Assembly (NCBI GenBank): GCA_949152475.1
Contig: OX424560.1
Span: 25,607,106-25,671,105, forward strand
DNA: 64,000 bases
Direction of reading: 5' to 3'
DNA from: Terebella lapidaria
Lineage: Eukaryota > Annelida > Polychaeta > Terebellida > Terebellidae
A program made the position numbers and the translations under genes. The notes under the pieces were generated by a model. It worked only from the letters and a program-made list of their open reading frames with translations. It ran no database searches and was not told the origin of the DNA. This document shows, one piece after another, positions 38,321 to 52,330 of the stretch (positions within the stretch are counted from its first letter, which is position 1; each line of letters opens with the position of its first letter).

Positions 38321-41300
38321 CATAATTAAAGTTTATAACCTTTGTCAATCATATATTTAAGCGAATCAATGTTATTCCACAATAGAATAACGGCTCGGCC
38401 ACTGACCGTCTTTTTAACTGGACTGATGGAGGAAATTATCTGAACAACTTGGCATTTCCGTGCTTCAAATATTAGTTCCCTTCTGTACTTCCACAGTTCA
38501 AAACATATTACTATTCTTAACACTTGCTATGCAAAATAAAAAGTAACAGAGTTATACAAAACAACTGTTCTAGACTGAGATATTGATTTGACTAATATCC
38601 CATTTCGCAATATCAGCAGATGCATAGTAAGATTTCTTTTCGGTTGTCTTTGCATATTGAGGGCAAAATTTGTCCTTGCTGTGTGTATAACAATATTTGA
38701 TCAGTATTTTTTTACTCTCTTTGTCATTCCAACCAATGAATAGGCATGATACCACACCGCTTCAACCACAAGTCCTTCTTCAGACAAAGCAAAATTATCA
38801 ACAGCTGGAAGTAACGTCATCATTTTACTCCATTTCTACAAATTCACTCTCGCTATGCAGCAGCAGGGACAAATGCTACGACGTCATTTTTGCGACTGAA
38901 ATGTCTTGGGGACACACTGGAGTAACGTGTCTGGACTACAACTCGAGCATTGCATTTGTGTAATTGCAGTATAATTATAACAATGCTAGCTATTATGTCT
39001 CTCTCCATTCCGAAAATTAATAGTAGCTGGCATACGCTGCCTTTGGCAGATACCCTCTAGTGTAATTACTTAACCGAAAATTGGGAAGAACACGTCTAGT
39101 AGCTTTCATGTGAATCACACGTTCATCATTTCCACATACATCACACATAAATGTATACTATGTGAATTTCTACTTCCGGATATCACATATGACATGAACT
39201 AAGGGTCATGACCTCAATCTCTCCCATTATTGCCACCCAGTTTCCCAGTTAATTGCAGTGCCAGTGGCAAATCCTTCCTCATAATTAAGATAATGCCCTG
39301 TTATCACCTGTTATTCTCAGGCAATTTCCTGGGCAACATGCCATAAGCAAATGTTAGCTGGATGTTCCCGATCAATGCCATAATTATCCACCTAATAAGG
39401 TATTTCCTCTCTGGCTGGGATGTGGTTAGTGGGCCTATTCGTTTGTAGGTTATATCAGCGTGAGACAAAGCATTGAACCCGGCACCTATGAACGATATCC
39501 ACACTGAAGGATAGTGGTGAAGCACGGCTTGAGGGTTGTTCAGGAATTGAGTGAATTCACTTTGTACTTTTCCCACGGTTTGTTGTGATGTGATGTCTAA
39601 GGGTCTTTGATATGGATAATTAGGCATGGTTGCACGTGAGCGTCTGCTCTCTAAGGCCAGTGTGCCGTTGACATGGTGATGCCGAAGCTCAATGTGTTGA
39701 TTTTAATGCACGTGACCTTGGTTGTTGTACATGTGTAATCTACAACAAATCACAGTTTTCGGGAGTGTGAATATTTGCTTAACTCCTAGAATGAGGAGCT
39801 ATGTTTTGCCGACGTTCGTACAAACAGCTTACAACTCTGCAGTAGCCTGCCACTTTTCACATCCTTCAACACATGCCCCAAAATATTTTTCCATCACCAC
39901 TCCCCTCGATGAAATCTCAATTTAAAGCCCAATGGAAAGCTATCAGTAATTGAGCCGATTCCACAGCCATAAATGGACCTTGCATTTGTTCTCTCTCGTA
40001 TTCGTGTTCTCCCTTCCCCTGCCTGCCGCCCCCTGCCCACCCTCTCCCACGAGCCACAATGCACAAAAACACAGCGGTCCGTGAACCAGTAAATTTCAAA
40101 ACCGATCCTATCAAGTTCTTCAAACAAATTCACTTCGGACCTGCTTTCGGTCCCTAGAGAAGCCCGCATATGTCGCTCACTCTACATTTGTTTTGGGGGG
40201 GGGGGGGGGGGTGAACTTGCGTTGAAAAAAACCCAGTCTACTCGGACACCTCCCTTTTTCCCTTTTTTCAACAAAGTAATGTATTCAATCAAAACTTAGC
40301 CCCTGCTGGGACAAAAGCCAAGTTTTAGAGACGAAAATTCTCGTCCTCGCTGGAATGGGGCAGCTTGGTGTCCATAGCTGGGCAAGCCGTTAGCGAACCC
40401 GGATTTGACACGGACACCGAGGCTATTGTCAGACATATGCCGGGCAAGACTAGCCACACACCGCAGACCATTTTAGGGTCTTCATTATGGAACTTGTCTG
40501 GGATGCGTGGTGTCATAATGGTGCTGTATTCTGTGGCCTTTGGGCTTTCATCTGTCCTGTCTCGCTCTCTACCCCTCTCCCTGCTTTTTACAAGATTTAT
40601 TGCGGTGGTATGATGCATGAAAGTTTCAATGATACGAATACATTACATGTTATCTGGACAATATATAGTCAGGAGAGGTTTCGTCAGATGACTTGTCACC
40701 AAGTCCAGTGTTATATTAGAATACTCTTGTATGTATAGTCATGAGAGGGCGAGGGATTACAGAAGAAAGATACATGTCAACTGGGGAAAACATTCATTGC
40801 TGGTCGAGGCAAGAAAAAGACTCGGGACTAAGAGGAGTGTCGGGACAAGAGAGGCTTATTGTGAAAGATCAATACCATGTCTGCAACAGATGATAAGAAT
40901 ATCGAAGGGAATCGATATCTCGAGGGGACTGGTCAACGTCGAATAACGACATCACCCACTCACACCATATTAGCTTTACAAATCCACTGGGTTGGTCGCA
41001 ATTCTCAAGTGCAAAACAGTCTCGAAAATATGACGGTCATTCTGCCGACTTCTCAGGAAGCCAACCTGCCGTTCCGCTGAAACAGCCCTCCACCCTCTCG
41101 TCCCTCCAAACAACCAAATGAAAACAAGGTATGCTTGTGTTCATCTTCGACAATTTTCGAGAGCTCCCACTGCTGGAAACTATGCCCGTTTTTTATCTTT
41201 CGCCAGCGACATGGGACCTTGGCTGTCAGAGCTGACTCCGCTGATAATGGCTCCTACAAAAGCACGATCCCTTATACCCTCCAGTCGTTCGCCCGGACTC

Positions 41301-41606
41301 AAGTGTGATTGTTGAAGCTCAGCAACCTTTGAAGGCTTATCCAACGCGAGATCTTCATTTGTGACTGGACCTCTGGACTATTTGCGTTAGCACAACATTT
41401 GGTGGAGAAGTCAGGATTATGAACAAGTCGCTGAGTCATGTCATAAAGCAGAGAAATTCGTCGAGTCGAGCTGCTAGTTTGGACATCAGATATATTGAAC
41501 ATTTGAAAGTGATAACATTATTGTTATCCAAGGAAACAGAGTCAGAAGAGAAGCCATGGTGGTGATGGTGTTAAAAATAGCTACAGGTTTCGTGGAAGGA
41601 GGCCTT
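38321..41606 (+). repeat. Array unit U8, subtype X, truncated in block P
   Basis: Blocks A (38327), B (38740), C (38860), E (39450), F (39530), G (39812), H (40060), I (40460), J (40730), K (40875), L (40950), M (41160), N (41290) and O (41390) are present. Block P ends at GGAAGGAGGCC (41604) and joins directly to block D of the next unit (TTCCACATACATC). A 17-base G run lies at 40195-40211. Confidence 0.8.
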
Positions 41607-44600
41607 TCCACATACATCACACAAAAATGTATAATATGTGACCTCTACTTCTGGATATCACATTCGGCCTGAACTATGGGTCATGACCTCAATTTCACCC
41701 ATTATTTCCACCCAGTTTCCCAGTCGATTGAGATGCCAGTGGCAAATCGTTCCTCATAATTATGATAATACCTTGTTATTACCTGTTATTCTCGGGCGAT
41801 TTCCGGGCAACATGCCATAAGCATATGTTACCTGGATGGTTCCAATCAATGCCATAATTGCTCACGTAATAAGGTATTTCCTCTCTGGATGGGATGTGGT
41901 TAGTGGGCCTATCGGTTTGCAGATTATATCAGCGTGAGAAAAAGCATTGAACCCGGTACCTATGAATGATATCCACAAGGAAGAATAGGCCTATCGGTGA
42001 AGCATGGCTTGAGAGTTGTTTGGGACTCTACTAAACTCAAGTGCTTTTCCCATGGTTTGGTGTGATGTGATGTCTAAGGGTCATTCATCTAGATAATTAG
42101 AGATAATTTCACTTGAGTGTCTGCCCTTTAGGTTTAGGGCGCCGTCGATATGCTCATGCCGAAACTCTATGTATCAGTATTGCTACAGGTTGATGTACAG
42201 CTGGAAACATATCAACAAATCACGTTTTTTGCAAGTGTGAATTTTGTTTAACTCCCAGCCAAATCCACAGCCATCAATGGTTCTCTCCCTCTCTCTCTTA
42301 TTCATATTCTCCTCCAACACCCCCTACAATGCACAAAAGCACAGCGGTCTGTGATCCATTAAATTCCAAAACCGATCCTAGCAGGTTTTTCAAACGAATT
42401 TGCTTCGGACCTACTTTCGCTTTAGGTGCGTTTCTGGTCCCCAGTAAGGCCCGCACATACTGCTCACTTAAACTGTCTACTCGGACACCTCGCTTTTCCC
42501 TTTTTTTAACAAACAAGGCAATGTATAATACTTCGCGCCTGATCGGACAAAAGCCGGCGTTTGAAGACGAAAATGCTCGTCCATATCACAAAATATATGT
42601 TATTATCTATGTGATTCTGTGCCTGTGATATATTTTATGTGTTTTTGTCTGATGAGATATGTTGCCATCTGTATGTATCATTGTTTGATTTATAGCCCTG
42701 TGAGGCTGGAAGCATTATGTTTCTCATGTGTTACATTTCTGTATATACATATGCTTATGTCACTTTAATAAACAAACTGAACTGAACTGAACTGAACTGA
42801 ACATGCAAATTCAATATCCTCATTGGGAGGGAGCAGCTTGGTGTCCATAGCTGGGCAAGCCGCTAATGGACCGAGATCTGACATGGATACAAACGCTATT
42901 GGTCAAGACAACAGCGGGGCAAGACTAGCCACATAGAGCAGACCACATTAGGGTCTTCATTACGGAACTTGTCTGAAACATGTGGTGTCACGATGGTGCT
43001 GTGTTCTGTAGCTTTTGGGCTTTCTTCCGTCCTGACTCCCTCTCTACCCGTCTCTCTGCTTTTTGCAAGATCTATCGTGGTGGTATGACGCACGAAAGTT
43101 TCAACCCCTTCCGACAGAATAGCCAGTGATACGTATACATTACATGTTATCTGGACAACATCCAGTCAGGGGAGGTTCCGTGAGACGATTTGTCACCGAG
43201 TCCAGTGTCATATTAGATTACTCTTGTATGTATATTCATGAGAGCGCGAGGGATTACAGAACGGAGATACATGTCAACTGGAGAAAATATTCATGGCGGG
43301 TTGAGCAAAATAAAAACTCATTATTAAGGGGAGGGTCAGGACAAGAGAGGTTTATTCTGAATGATCAATACCATGTCTGCAACACATGATAAAAATATCG
43401 AAGTGAATCGATATCTTGAGGGGACTGGTCAATGGCTAATAATGACACGGCCAGTCACTCCATATTAGCTTTACCAGTCCACTGCGTTGGTCGCAATTCT
43501 CAAGAGCAAAACAGTCTCGAAAATAAGACGGACATCCCGCCGACTTTTTATAAAGTCATCCAGCCGTTCCACACACCGTCCCACCCCCTCCACCCCCCTC
43601 AAAACAACCACATGAAAACAAGTGTTCTTCTACGGCGATTTTCGAGAGCTCCTGCTGCTGGAAATTGTGCCCCATTTCTTTTATCTTTTGGCTGTCACCA
43701 GCGACATAGGACCTAGGCTGCCAGAGCTGACTTCGCTGATAATGGCTCCTACAATAGCACGATCCCATCCACCCTCCAATTGTTCGCCCGGACTCAAGTG
43801 TGATTGTTGAAGCTCGGCAACCATTGAGGGTTTATCCAACGCGAGCTCTTCATTTTTGACTGGACCTCTGGACTATAAACGTTACGCAACACTTGGTGGA
43901 GAAGTCCGAATTATGAACAAGTCGCCAGGTCTTGTCATAAAGCGGAGAAGGTCGTCAAGTCGAGCTGTTAGTTTGTACATCAGAGATATTGAACACTTGA
44001 GAGCGATAACATTACCATTATCTAAAGGAACAGAGTCAGAGGAGAAGGCACGGGATGGGGGAAGGTGGTGGTGTTAAAAATAAGTACATGTTTCGTGGAA
44101 GAAGGCCTACCGTATTGCAAGTTGAAATTAAACACGAGAAGCTTCTGTGAACAGTGAACACTTTTTTTTCAAGATCGCACTTCGTTAACACAGCAAACAA
44201 TTCATTAACGAGAACCCGCACTGAAATTAAAAGTGATATTTGCATGGTGTGTACGCAGTATACGTGAATAAATGATAAGTCCATGCGGAAATAACATGTG
44301 ATTCGTCGCTTTCAAAGTGATACCTTTGCCCATGAATGCTTTATCGTAAACAAGACTCGCTCGAATCTGGAGAACAATCCCTGGCCTGCCTAGGCAGTGA
44401 AGGATTTTCTGGCGAACGCCGTTTTCATGATGGGGCTAATTGATAAATTTACTAGTCCATTGAATGTGCTGCCATGGTTAAATTCCACAAAATTGATATT
44501 CGTTTCACCGCTGGTAGCATGTCAGTTTCTTTATGTTTCACACTATCTAGTAGCGATATATCCTTTGTGTTCAAGCGTAAGTTAACTATGCAATAACATG

Positions 44601-45566
44601 TGTTGTCCCACAAAATATCGTCGAATATCAACAATGTATGGAAACAAAATGCATAACTTCTACGCTTAAGATTAAAAATGAAGACATTGCTCCGATTGCT
44701 GTGTCCCAAATGTTAACCACCATTTTTGCGGCTATGGGATAACAGCAAACGCAGATTTCATTGACTTTTTCTAGTTTTTATTGTCACCTGATTATCACTG
44801 ATTGATTACCACATGTGTTACACGGGTATAATTGTGAAATGGAACGAAACATAACACGTTGTCCGTTTTTAGTGTAATATTTGGTCTCCAACCATAAAAT
44901 GTTTACCATCACTTTAAGGCACTTCGTAATTAGCTTTGAGAAACATATTGATCATAATCATCATACATAGCTACCATGCGATGTTTTTTTAACAAGCACT
45001 GGTCTAGAACTGATACTTAAACCAATAATTTTGTTTTGCATTCATAATTCAATATACCATATTGTTGTGTTTATAATGATTTCTTAATGGTGATGATTGT
45101 GCAAAACATATCCTGATCGCATATTTAGATCGCTGATCCCTGTGTTGAATTGAGGATTGTTCATACGAATCATGAAGCTGAAATCGTATCAGCCTAAGCA
45201 AAAAATGTACTTGATACATTATTAATTTTACCATAATAATTAATATTTAATTGCACAATTTGTCTTTATTGATGTAATTGATAAATATGTTCTGAAGCAA
45301 AATCATATGCTTGAATTATTTACTCGGGTCCACTCTACTGAAGGGCGACAACATTACTTTGACTCAGCAAGTCGCCACGGAAGGAGTCCCGTAATGGTAC
45401 ATTTGAAATGGTACAAATTGAATATCATCTTTGCCACTGATTTGTCTTGGTGATGCACTGGAAAAACGTGTCTGGAACATACCTCGAGCATTGTATTTGT
45501 GTAACTGCAGTATAATTATCACATTGTTATTTTGTTTCCCTCCATATCCCACATGTAAACTGGCTT
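41607..45566 (+). repeat. Array unit U9 (starts in block D) with beta spacer and a partial next unit
   Basis: Blocks D (41607), E (41930), F (41990), H (42330), I (42950), J (43220), K (43371), L (43440), M (43630), N (43790), O (43880), P (44080), Q (44180), R (44380), S (44590), T (44710) and U (45000-45190) are present, with G deleted. A beta-like spacer follows, and then block C of another unit, cut off at 45566. A LINE tail interrupts the H-I interval at 42590-42802. From 42694 on, the segment is duplicated at 46766-49613. Confidence 0.8.
42590..42802 (+). mobile_element. 5'-truncated LINE 3' end with TGAAC-repeat tail
   Basis: The array sequence CCATATCACGCATGCAAATTC (as at U3) is split after CCATATCAC. 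The insert includes GCCCTGTGAGGCTGG, an AATAAA near 42767, and ends in five CTGAA-type repeats before ATGCAAATTC. This matches the microsatellite-tailed 3' ends of 5'-truncated non-LTR retrotransposons. The family is not identified. Confidence 0.65.
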
Positions 45567-46765
45567 GATTCCTTGATTCCAATGCAATAGAAGGGAAATT
45601 ACAGGATCCGTACTGGTCTATTATTGGATTGTATAGTTTTATCATTACTGGTAATTTTTATGCAGAGGCCTTGCTTAAATTCAGAAATTATCTGTTGGCC
45701 GTGAGGGCCATCTTGGATTTGATTTCTGTGGAGTAAAAAGTGTTGCATTCTATGCAGAACTGATAATGATGGCTTATGCAGACCCTAAATACTAGTTCAT
45801 TTGTATTTTTCACCATTTTACTAGGTAAATGCCAGGAAAATGCAATATTTTCCAGAGACCACAAACGAGCATCGCATTCATCATCGAGTCATGTATCCAG
45901 GCATTCAAAAGAATCCACCTTGGCACTAATTCTGTAAATTGATTCTTATCTTTTGAGCTTGATATGTGGGGATGGAACTGCTTTTACTATCAATCTGGCC
46001 TCTTGATTTCTACTCATATCAGTCGCACCATGGTTGGAAATATGCTTTTCGCCAGTTTCATTGTCAGTCATTCGTAATTCTGAAGCGATCAACAGTCACA
46101 GGTACTCAGCATTGATAGAATTGGATTCCCCAGTATCAAAAACATAGGTATAGACACCAAAACCATGTCTCTACCTGCAACAGAAGCTGAGATACAGCCC
46201 AAAACATGATTTCAGAGTTACGGCGGCCATTTTGAAAAGGGCCCAGAAAACCATATTTACCAGCGAGGGGTCTCTAGAAACAGTATTAATAATCAGTAAT
46301 ATGTTCGAAATTAACTAAAAAAATTAATTTCAGAAAATCCTCGGGGGGAGGGGGGAGGAGAGGATGCAGGCAAACCTATTATACATGCCCGACTATGAGA
46401 TCCGTGAATAATTCGCAAAATTCAAGCAAAAAACTGGGTTTTTTTACATATTGCTGCAGAACATTCAATTAATTGTCATTTTTCGTTATAGGTGAGTTGG
46501 CCTTGTTATTCCGGTCAGTTTGATGCCAATTTTGTGGATATTGGATAATATTTGACAGGCATAGGTAGAAATTACGAATTTCGCGAACCGGCCGTTTGAA
46601 GTCGATTTACTGCAAAAAGAAAAATGGCTGCCATATCCACCACAGCCCATATTGAGAATGGCTCCCTAGCTTATATTGATCAGTGAGTGATACTCTACCC
46701 CTCTGCAAAGTTTTATGCTTTTATCACAATGTGAACAATTTTTTTGCTAAGAACCTGCACTAGTA
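45567..46765. other. Unassigned 1.2-kb segment between duplicated blocks
   Basis: After block C (ACTGGCTT) the array stops and resumes at a LINE tail at 46766. The segment resembles no other part of the window. It carries gene-like phrases such as GGCCATTTTGAAAAGG (near 46224) and AAAATGGCTGCCATATCC (46622), and a G-rich stretch (46340-46365). There are no long frames and no visible inverted ends. It could be a mobile element or unique DNA brought in by the duplication. Confidence 0.5.
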
Positions 46766-46864
46766 AGCCCTGTGAGGCTGGAAGCATTATGTTTCTCATG
46801 TGTTACATTTCTGTATATACATATGCTTATGTCACTTTAATAAACAAACTGAACTGAACTGAAC
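46766..46864 (+). mobile_element. LINE 3' tail, duplicated copy
   Basis: This repeats the last ~100 bp of the LINE fragment at 42694-42802 with fewer TGAAC units. It marks the left edge of the U10 duplication. Confidence 0.65.
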
Positions 46865-49613
46865 ATGCAAATTCAATATCCTCATTGGGAAGGAGCAGCT
46901 TGGTGTCCATAGCTGGACCGAGATCTGACATGGATACAAACGCTATTGGTCAAGACAACAGCGGGGCAAGACTAGCCACATAGAGCAGACCACATTAGGG
47001 TCTTCATTACGGAACTTGTCTGAAACACGTGGTGTCACGATGGTGCTGTGTTCTGTAGCTTTTGGGCTTTCTTCTGTCCTGACTCCCTCTCTACCCGTCT
47101 CTCTGCTTTTTGCAAGATCTATCGTGGTGGTATGACGCACGAAAGTTTCAACCCCTTCCGACAGAATAGCCAGTGATACGTATACATTACATGTTATCTG
47201 GACAACATCCAGTCAGGGGAGGTTTCGTGAGACGATTTGTCACCGAGTCCAGTGTCATATTAGATTACTCTTGTATGTATATTCATGAGAGCGCGAGGGA
47301 TTACAGAACGGAGATACATGTCAACTGGAGAAAATATTCATGGCGGGTTGAGCAAAATAAAAACTCATTATTAAGGGGAGGGTCAGGACAAGAGAGGTTT
47401 ATTCTGAATGATCAATACCATGTCTGCAACACATGATAAAAATATCGAAGTGAATCGATATCTTGAGGGGACTGGTCAATGGCTAATAATGACACGGCCA
47501 ATCACTCCATATTAGCTTTACCAGTCCACTGCGTTGGTCGCAATTCTCAAGAGCAAAACAGTCTCGAAAATAAAACGGACATCCCGCCGACTTTTTATAA
47601 AGTCATCCAGCCGTTCCACACACCGTCCCACCCCCTCCACCCCCCTCAAAACAACCACATGAAAACAAGTGTTCTTCTACGGCGATTTTCGAGAGCTCCT
47701 GCTGCTGGAAATTGTGCCCCATTTCTTTTATCTTTTGGCTGTCACCAGCGACATAGGACCTAGGCTGCCAGAGCTGACTTCGCTGATAATGGCTCCTACA
47801 ATAGCACGATCCCATCCACCCTCCAATTGTTCGCCCGGACTGAAGTGTGATTGTTGAAGCTCGGCAACCGTTGAGGGTTTATCCAACGCGAGCTCTTCAT
47901 TTTTGACTGGACCTCTGGACTATAAACGTTACGCAACACTTGGTGGAGAAGTCCGAATTATGAACAAGTCGCCAGGTCTTGTCATAAAGCGGAGAAGGTC
48001 GTCAAGTCGAGCTGTTAGTTTGTACATCAGAGATATTGAACACTTGAGAGCGATAACATTACCATTATCTAAAGGAACAGAGTCAGAGGAGAAGGCACGG
48101 GATGGGGGAAGGTGGTGGTGTTAAAAATAAGTACATGTTTCGTGGAAGAAGGCCTACCGTATTGCAAGTTGAAATTAAACACGAGAAGCTTCTGTGAACA
48201 GTGAACACTTTTTTTTCAAGATCGCACTTCGTTAACACAGCAAACAATTCATTAACGAGAACCCGCACTGAAATTAAAAGTGATATTTGCATGGTGTGTA
48301 CGCAGTATAGGTGAATAAATGATAAGTCCATGCGGAAATAACATGTGATTCGTCGCTTTCAAAGTGATACCTTTGCCCATGAATGCTTTATCGTAAACAA
48401 GACTCGCTCGAATCTGGAGAACAATCCCTGGCCTGCCTAGGCAGTGAAGGATTTTCTGGCGAACGCCGTTTTCATGATGGGGCTAATTGATAAATTTACT
48501 AGTCCATTGAATGTGCTGCCATGGTTAAATTCCACAAAATTGATATTCGTTTCACCGCTGGTAGCATGTCAGTTTCTTTATGTTTCACACTATCTAGTAG
48601 CGATATATCCTTTGTGTTCAAGCGTAAGTTAACTATGCAATAACATGTGTTGTCCCACAAAATATCGTCGAATATCAACAATGTATGGAAACAAAATGCA
48701 TAACTTCTACGCTTAAGATTAAAAATGAAGACATTGCTCCGATTGCTGTGTCCCAAATGTTAACCACCATTTTTGCGGCTACGGGATAACAGCAAACGCA
48801 GATTTCATTGACTTTTTCTAGTTTTTATTGTCACCTGATTATCACTGATTGATTACCACATGTGTTACACGGGTATAATTGTGAAATGGAACGAAACATA
48901 ACACGTTGTCCGTTTTTAGTGTAATATTTGGTCTCCAACCATAAAATGTTTACCATCACTTTAAGGCACTTCGTAATTAGCTTTGAGAAACATATTGATC
49001 ATAATCATCATACATAGCTACCATGCGATGTTTTTTTAACAAGCACTGGTCTAGAACTGATACTTAAACCAATAATTTTGTTTTGCATTCATAATTCAAT
49101 ATACCATATTGTTGTGTTTATAATGATTTCTTAATGGTGATGATTGTGCAAAACATATCCTGATCGCATATTTAGATCGCTGATCGCTGTGTTGAATTGA
49201 GGATTGTTCATACGAATCATGAAGCTGAAATCGTATCAGCCAAAGCAAAAAATGTACTTGATACATTATTAATTTTACCATAATAATTAATATTTAATTG
49301 CACAATTTGTCTTTATTGATGTAATTGATAAATATGTTCTGAAGCAAAATCATATGCTTGAATTATTTACTCGGGTCCACTCTACTGAAGGGCGACAACA
49401 TTACTTTGACTCAGCAAGTCGCCACGGAAGGAGTCCCGTAATGGTACATTTGAAATGGTACAAATTGAATATCATCTTTGCCACTGATTTGTCTTGGTGA
49501 TGCACTGGAAAAACGTGTCTGGAACATACCTCGAGCATTGTATTTGTGTAACTGCAGTATAATTATCACATTGTTATTTTGTTTCCCTCCATATCCCACA
49601 TGTAAACTGGCTT
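46766..49613 (+). repeat. Array unit U10: near-identical copy of 42694-45566
   Basis: The copy begins within the LINE tail (AGCCCTGTGAGG) and ends at ACTGGCTT, matching U9 at an offset that settles at 4047 bp. Differences are two fewer TGAAC repeats, loss of 15 bp near 46913 (GGCAAGCCGCTAATG in U9), and scattered substitutions. The copy shares U9's deletions, so it was duplicated recently. Confidence 0.9.
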
Positions 49614-52330
49614 AAACTGCCTGGCTGGCTTGTGGTAGATACCCTCTTTTGTAATTACTTAGCAGAAAATTGGGAAGAACACTGACAGCTTTCAAGTGAA
49701 TTGCATATTCACCATTTCCATATACATCACACAAGAATGTATAATCGTGAATTCTACTTCCGGATATCACATATGGCCTGCACGAACTAAGGGTGATGAC
49801 CTCAATTTTCACCCGTTAATTCCACCCAGTTTGCCAGGTAATTGAGGTGCCGGTGGCAAATCGTTCCTCATTATTAAGATGACACCTTGTTATCACTAGT
49901 TTTTCTGGGGAATATCTTGGGTGATCAATGCAATAATTATTCACCTAATAGGGTATTCCTTTTTGGCTGGGGTGCAGTTATTGCGCCTACAGGATTTTTT
50001 TTTCGTGGTGGTATGACGCATGAAAGTTTCAATCCCTTTCGGCAAATTAGCCAGTGATACGTATACATTACATGTTATCTGGACAACATCCAGTCAGGGG
50101 AGGTTTCTTGAGATGACTTGTCATTTAGTCCAGTGTCATATTAAATTAGTTTTGTATGTATATTCATGAGAGGGCACGAGATTACAGAAATGAGATACAT
50201 GTCAACTGGGGAAAGTATTCATGGCTGGTCGAGACAAAAAAAAACCTCGGGATTAAGGGGAAGGTCAGGAAAAGAGAGGCTTATTCTGAAAGATCAATAC
50301 CATGTCTGCAACAGATCATAAAAATATCGAAGTGAATCGCTATCTAGAGGGGACTGGTCAACGGTTAATAACGACTCAGCCACTCACTCCATATTAGCTT
50401 GACCAGTTCACTGTATTGGTCGCAACTCTTGAGCGCAAAACAGTCTCGAAAATATGACGGGCATCCTGCCGACTTATCAGGAAGCCACGCAGCCGTACAG
50501 CCAAAACACAGCCCCCACCCTCTCCTCCCTCCAAACAACCAAATGAAAACAAGACATGCTCGTGTTCGTCTACCACAACTTTCGAGAGCTCTCGCTGCTG
50601 GAAATTATGCCCTGTTGCTTTGGTCTTCAGGATGTCGCCAGCGACGAGGGACTTTGCCTGCCAGAGCTGACATTGCTGATAACGGCTCCTACAACAGCAA
50701 GATTCCCTAGAATGTTAGAGCTCGGCGACCGTGGAGGACTTATCCAACGCAAGCTCTTCATTTGTGACTGGACCTTTGGACTCTTTGCGTTAGTCGGAGA
50801 AGTCCGAAATATGAACAAGTCACCAGGTCTTGTGATGATGCAGAAAAGGTCATCGAGTCGAGGTGTTAGTTTGGACATCGGAGGTATTGAACATTTGAGA
50901 GTGATAACATGACCGTTATCTAAGGAAACTGAGTCAGAGGAGAGGGCACGGGAGGGGATGGGGGGGGGGGGGGTTTACAAAGAGTACAGGTTTCGTGGAA
51001 GGAGGCCTACTATATTGCAAGTTGAAATTAAACACGAGAAACTTCGGTGAAGAGTGAACACGTTCTTTTTCCTTCAAGATCGCACTTCGTTAACACCGCA
51101 AACAGTTCAATAACAAGAACCCGCACTGAAATTGGAAGTGATATTTACACGTTATGTACGCAGTAAACGCGAATAAATGACGAGTCCATGGTAGAAATAA
51201 CGAGTGATTGGTCGCTTTCAAAGTGATACCTTTGCCCCTGAATGCTTTATCGTAAGCAATACTTGCTCCAATCTGGAGAACAATGCCTGGTCTTCCAGGT
51301 AGAGAAGAATTTTCTGGTGAACGTTGTTTTCATGATGGGGCTAATTGAGAAATTTACCAATGCACTGAATGTGATGCCATGGTTAAATTGCATGAAACTG
51401 ATATTCGTTTAGCGGCTGGTAGCATGTCAATTTCTTTATGTTTCACACTATCTAGTAGCGATATTTCCTTCATGTTCACGGGCAAGTTACCTATGCAATA
51501 ACATGTGCTGTCCCACAAAATATTGTCAAATATCAGGAATGTATGGAAACAAAATACATAACTTCTACGGCTAAGATTGAAAATGAAGACATTGCTCAGA
51601 TTTCTGTGTCCCAAATATTTACCACCAGTTTTGCACCTACGGGAAAACTACAGACGCAGATTTCATGGACTTTTCCTAGTTTTGATTGACAAACAATCAT
51701 TAATTATCACATGTGTTACACCGTCATAATTCTGAAACGGAACATAAAATCACACGTTGTCCGTTTTTAGTGTAATCCATGGTGTCCTATCTTCAAATGT
51801 TTACCAATACTTTAGGGCACATTGTAATTAGCTTTCAGAGACATATTGATCATAATCATCATGATTAGCTACCATTCAATGTTTTGATAACAAGCACTGG
51901 TCTAGAACTGATACCTAAACCAATAATTTTGTTTTGCACTCATCATTCAATATACCATTTTGTTGTGTTTATAGTGATTTCTTCATATTGATGAGTGTGC
52001 AAACCATTTCCTAATTCCATATTTAGATATTATTTTAATGCAAGTTCGGTTTCAGTATGGGCCGTTATGATGCTGAACAATTATTTGTGGAATGCCGAGA
52101 ACCTTCAGTTGAATTTGATTCTCGAGCTGTGTTGAATTGAGAATTGTTCATACGAATCATGATGCTAAAGTCGTATCAGCCTAAGCAAAAATGTACTTTA
52201 TACATCATTAATTTTAACATAACAATTAATAATTATTTGCACAATTTGTATTTATTTATGTTAATTGATAAATATATTCTGAAACAAAATCATATGCTTG
52301 AATTGTTTTGCAACTCGGGTCCACTCTACT
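49614..52330 (+). repeat. Array unit U11, chimeric and shortened
   Basis: Block D (49690) continues to about 49994, where GCGCCTACAGG runs straight into block I (CGTGGTGGTATGACG at 50004), so E to H are missing. J (50160), K (50298), L (50360), M (50580), O (50790), P (50990), Q (51080), R (51290), S (51520), T (51620) and U follow. A 14-base G run at about 50960-50973 sits in block O-P. A beta-like spacer ends near 52330. Confidence 0.8.
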
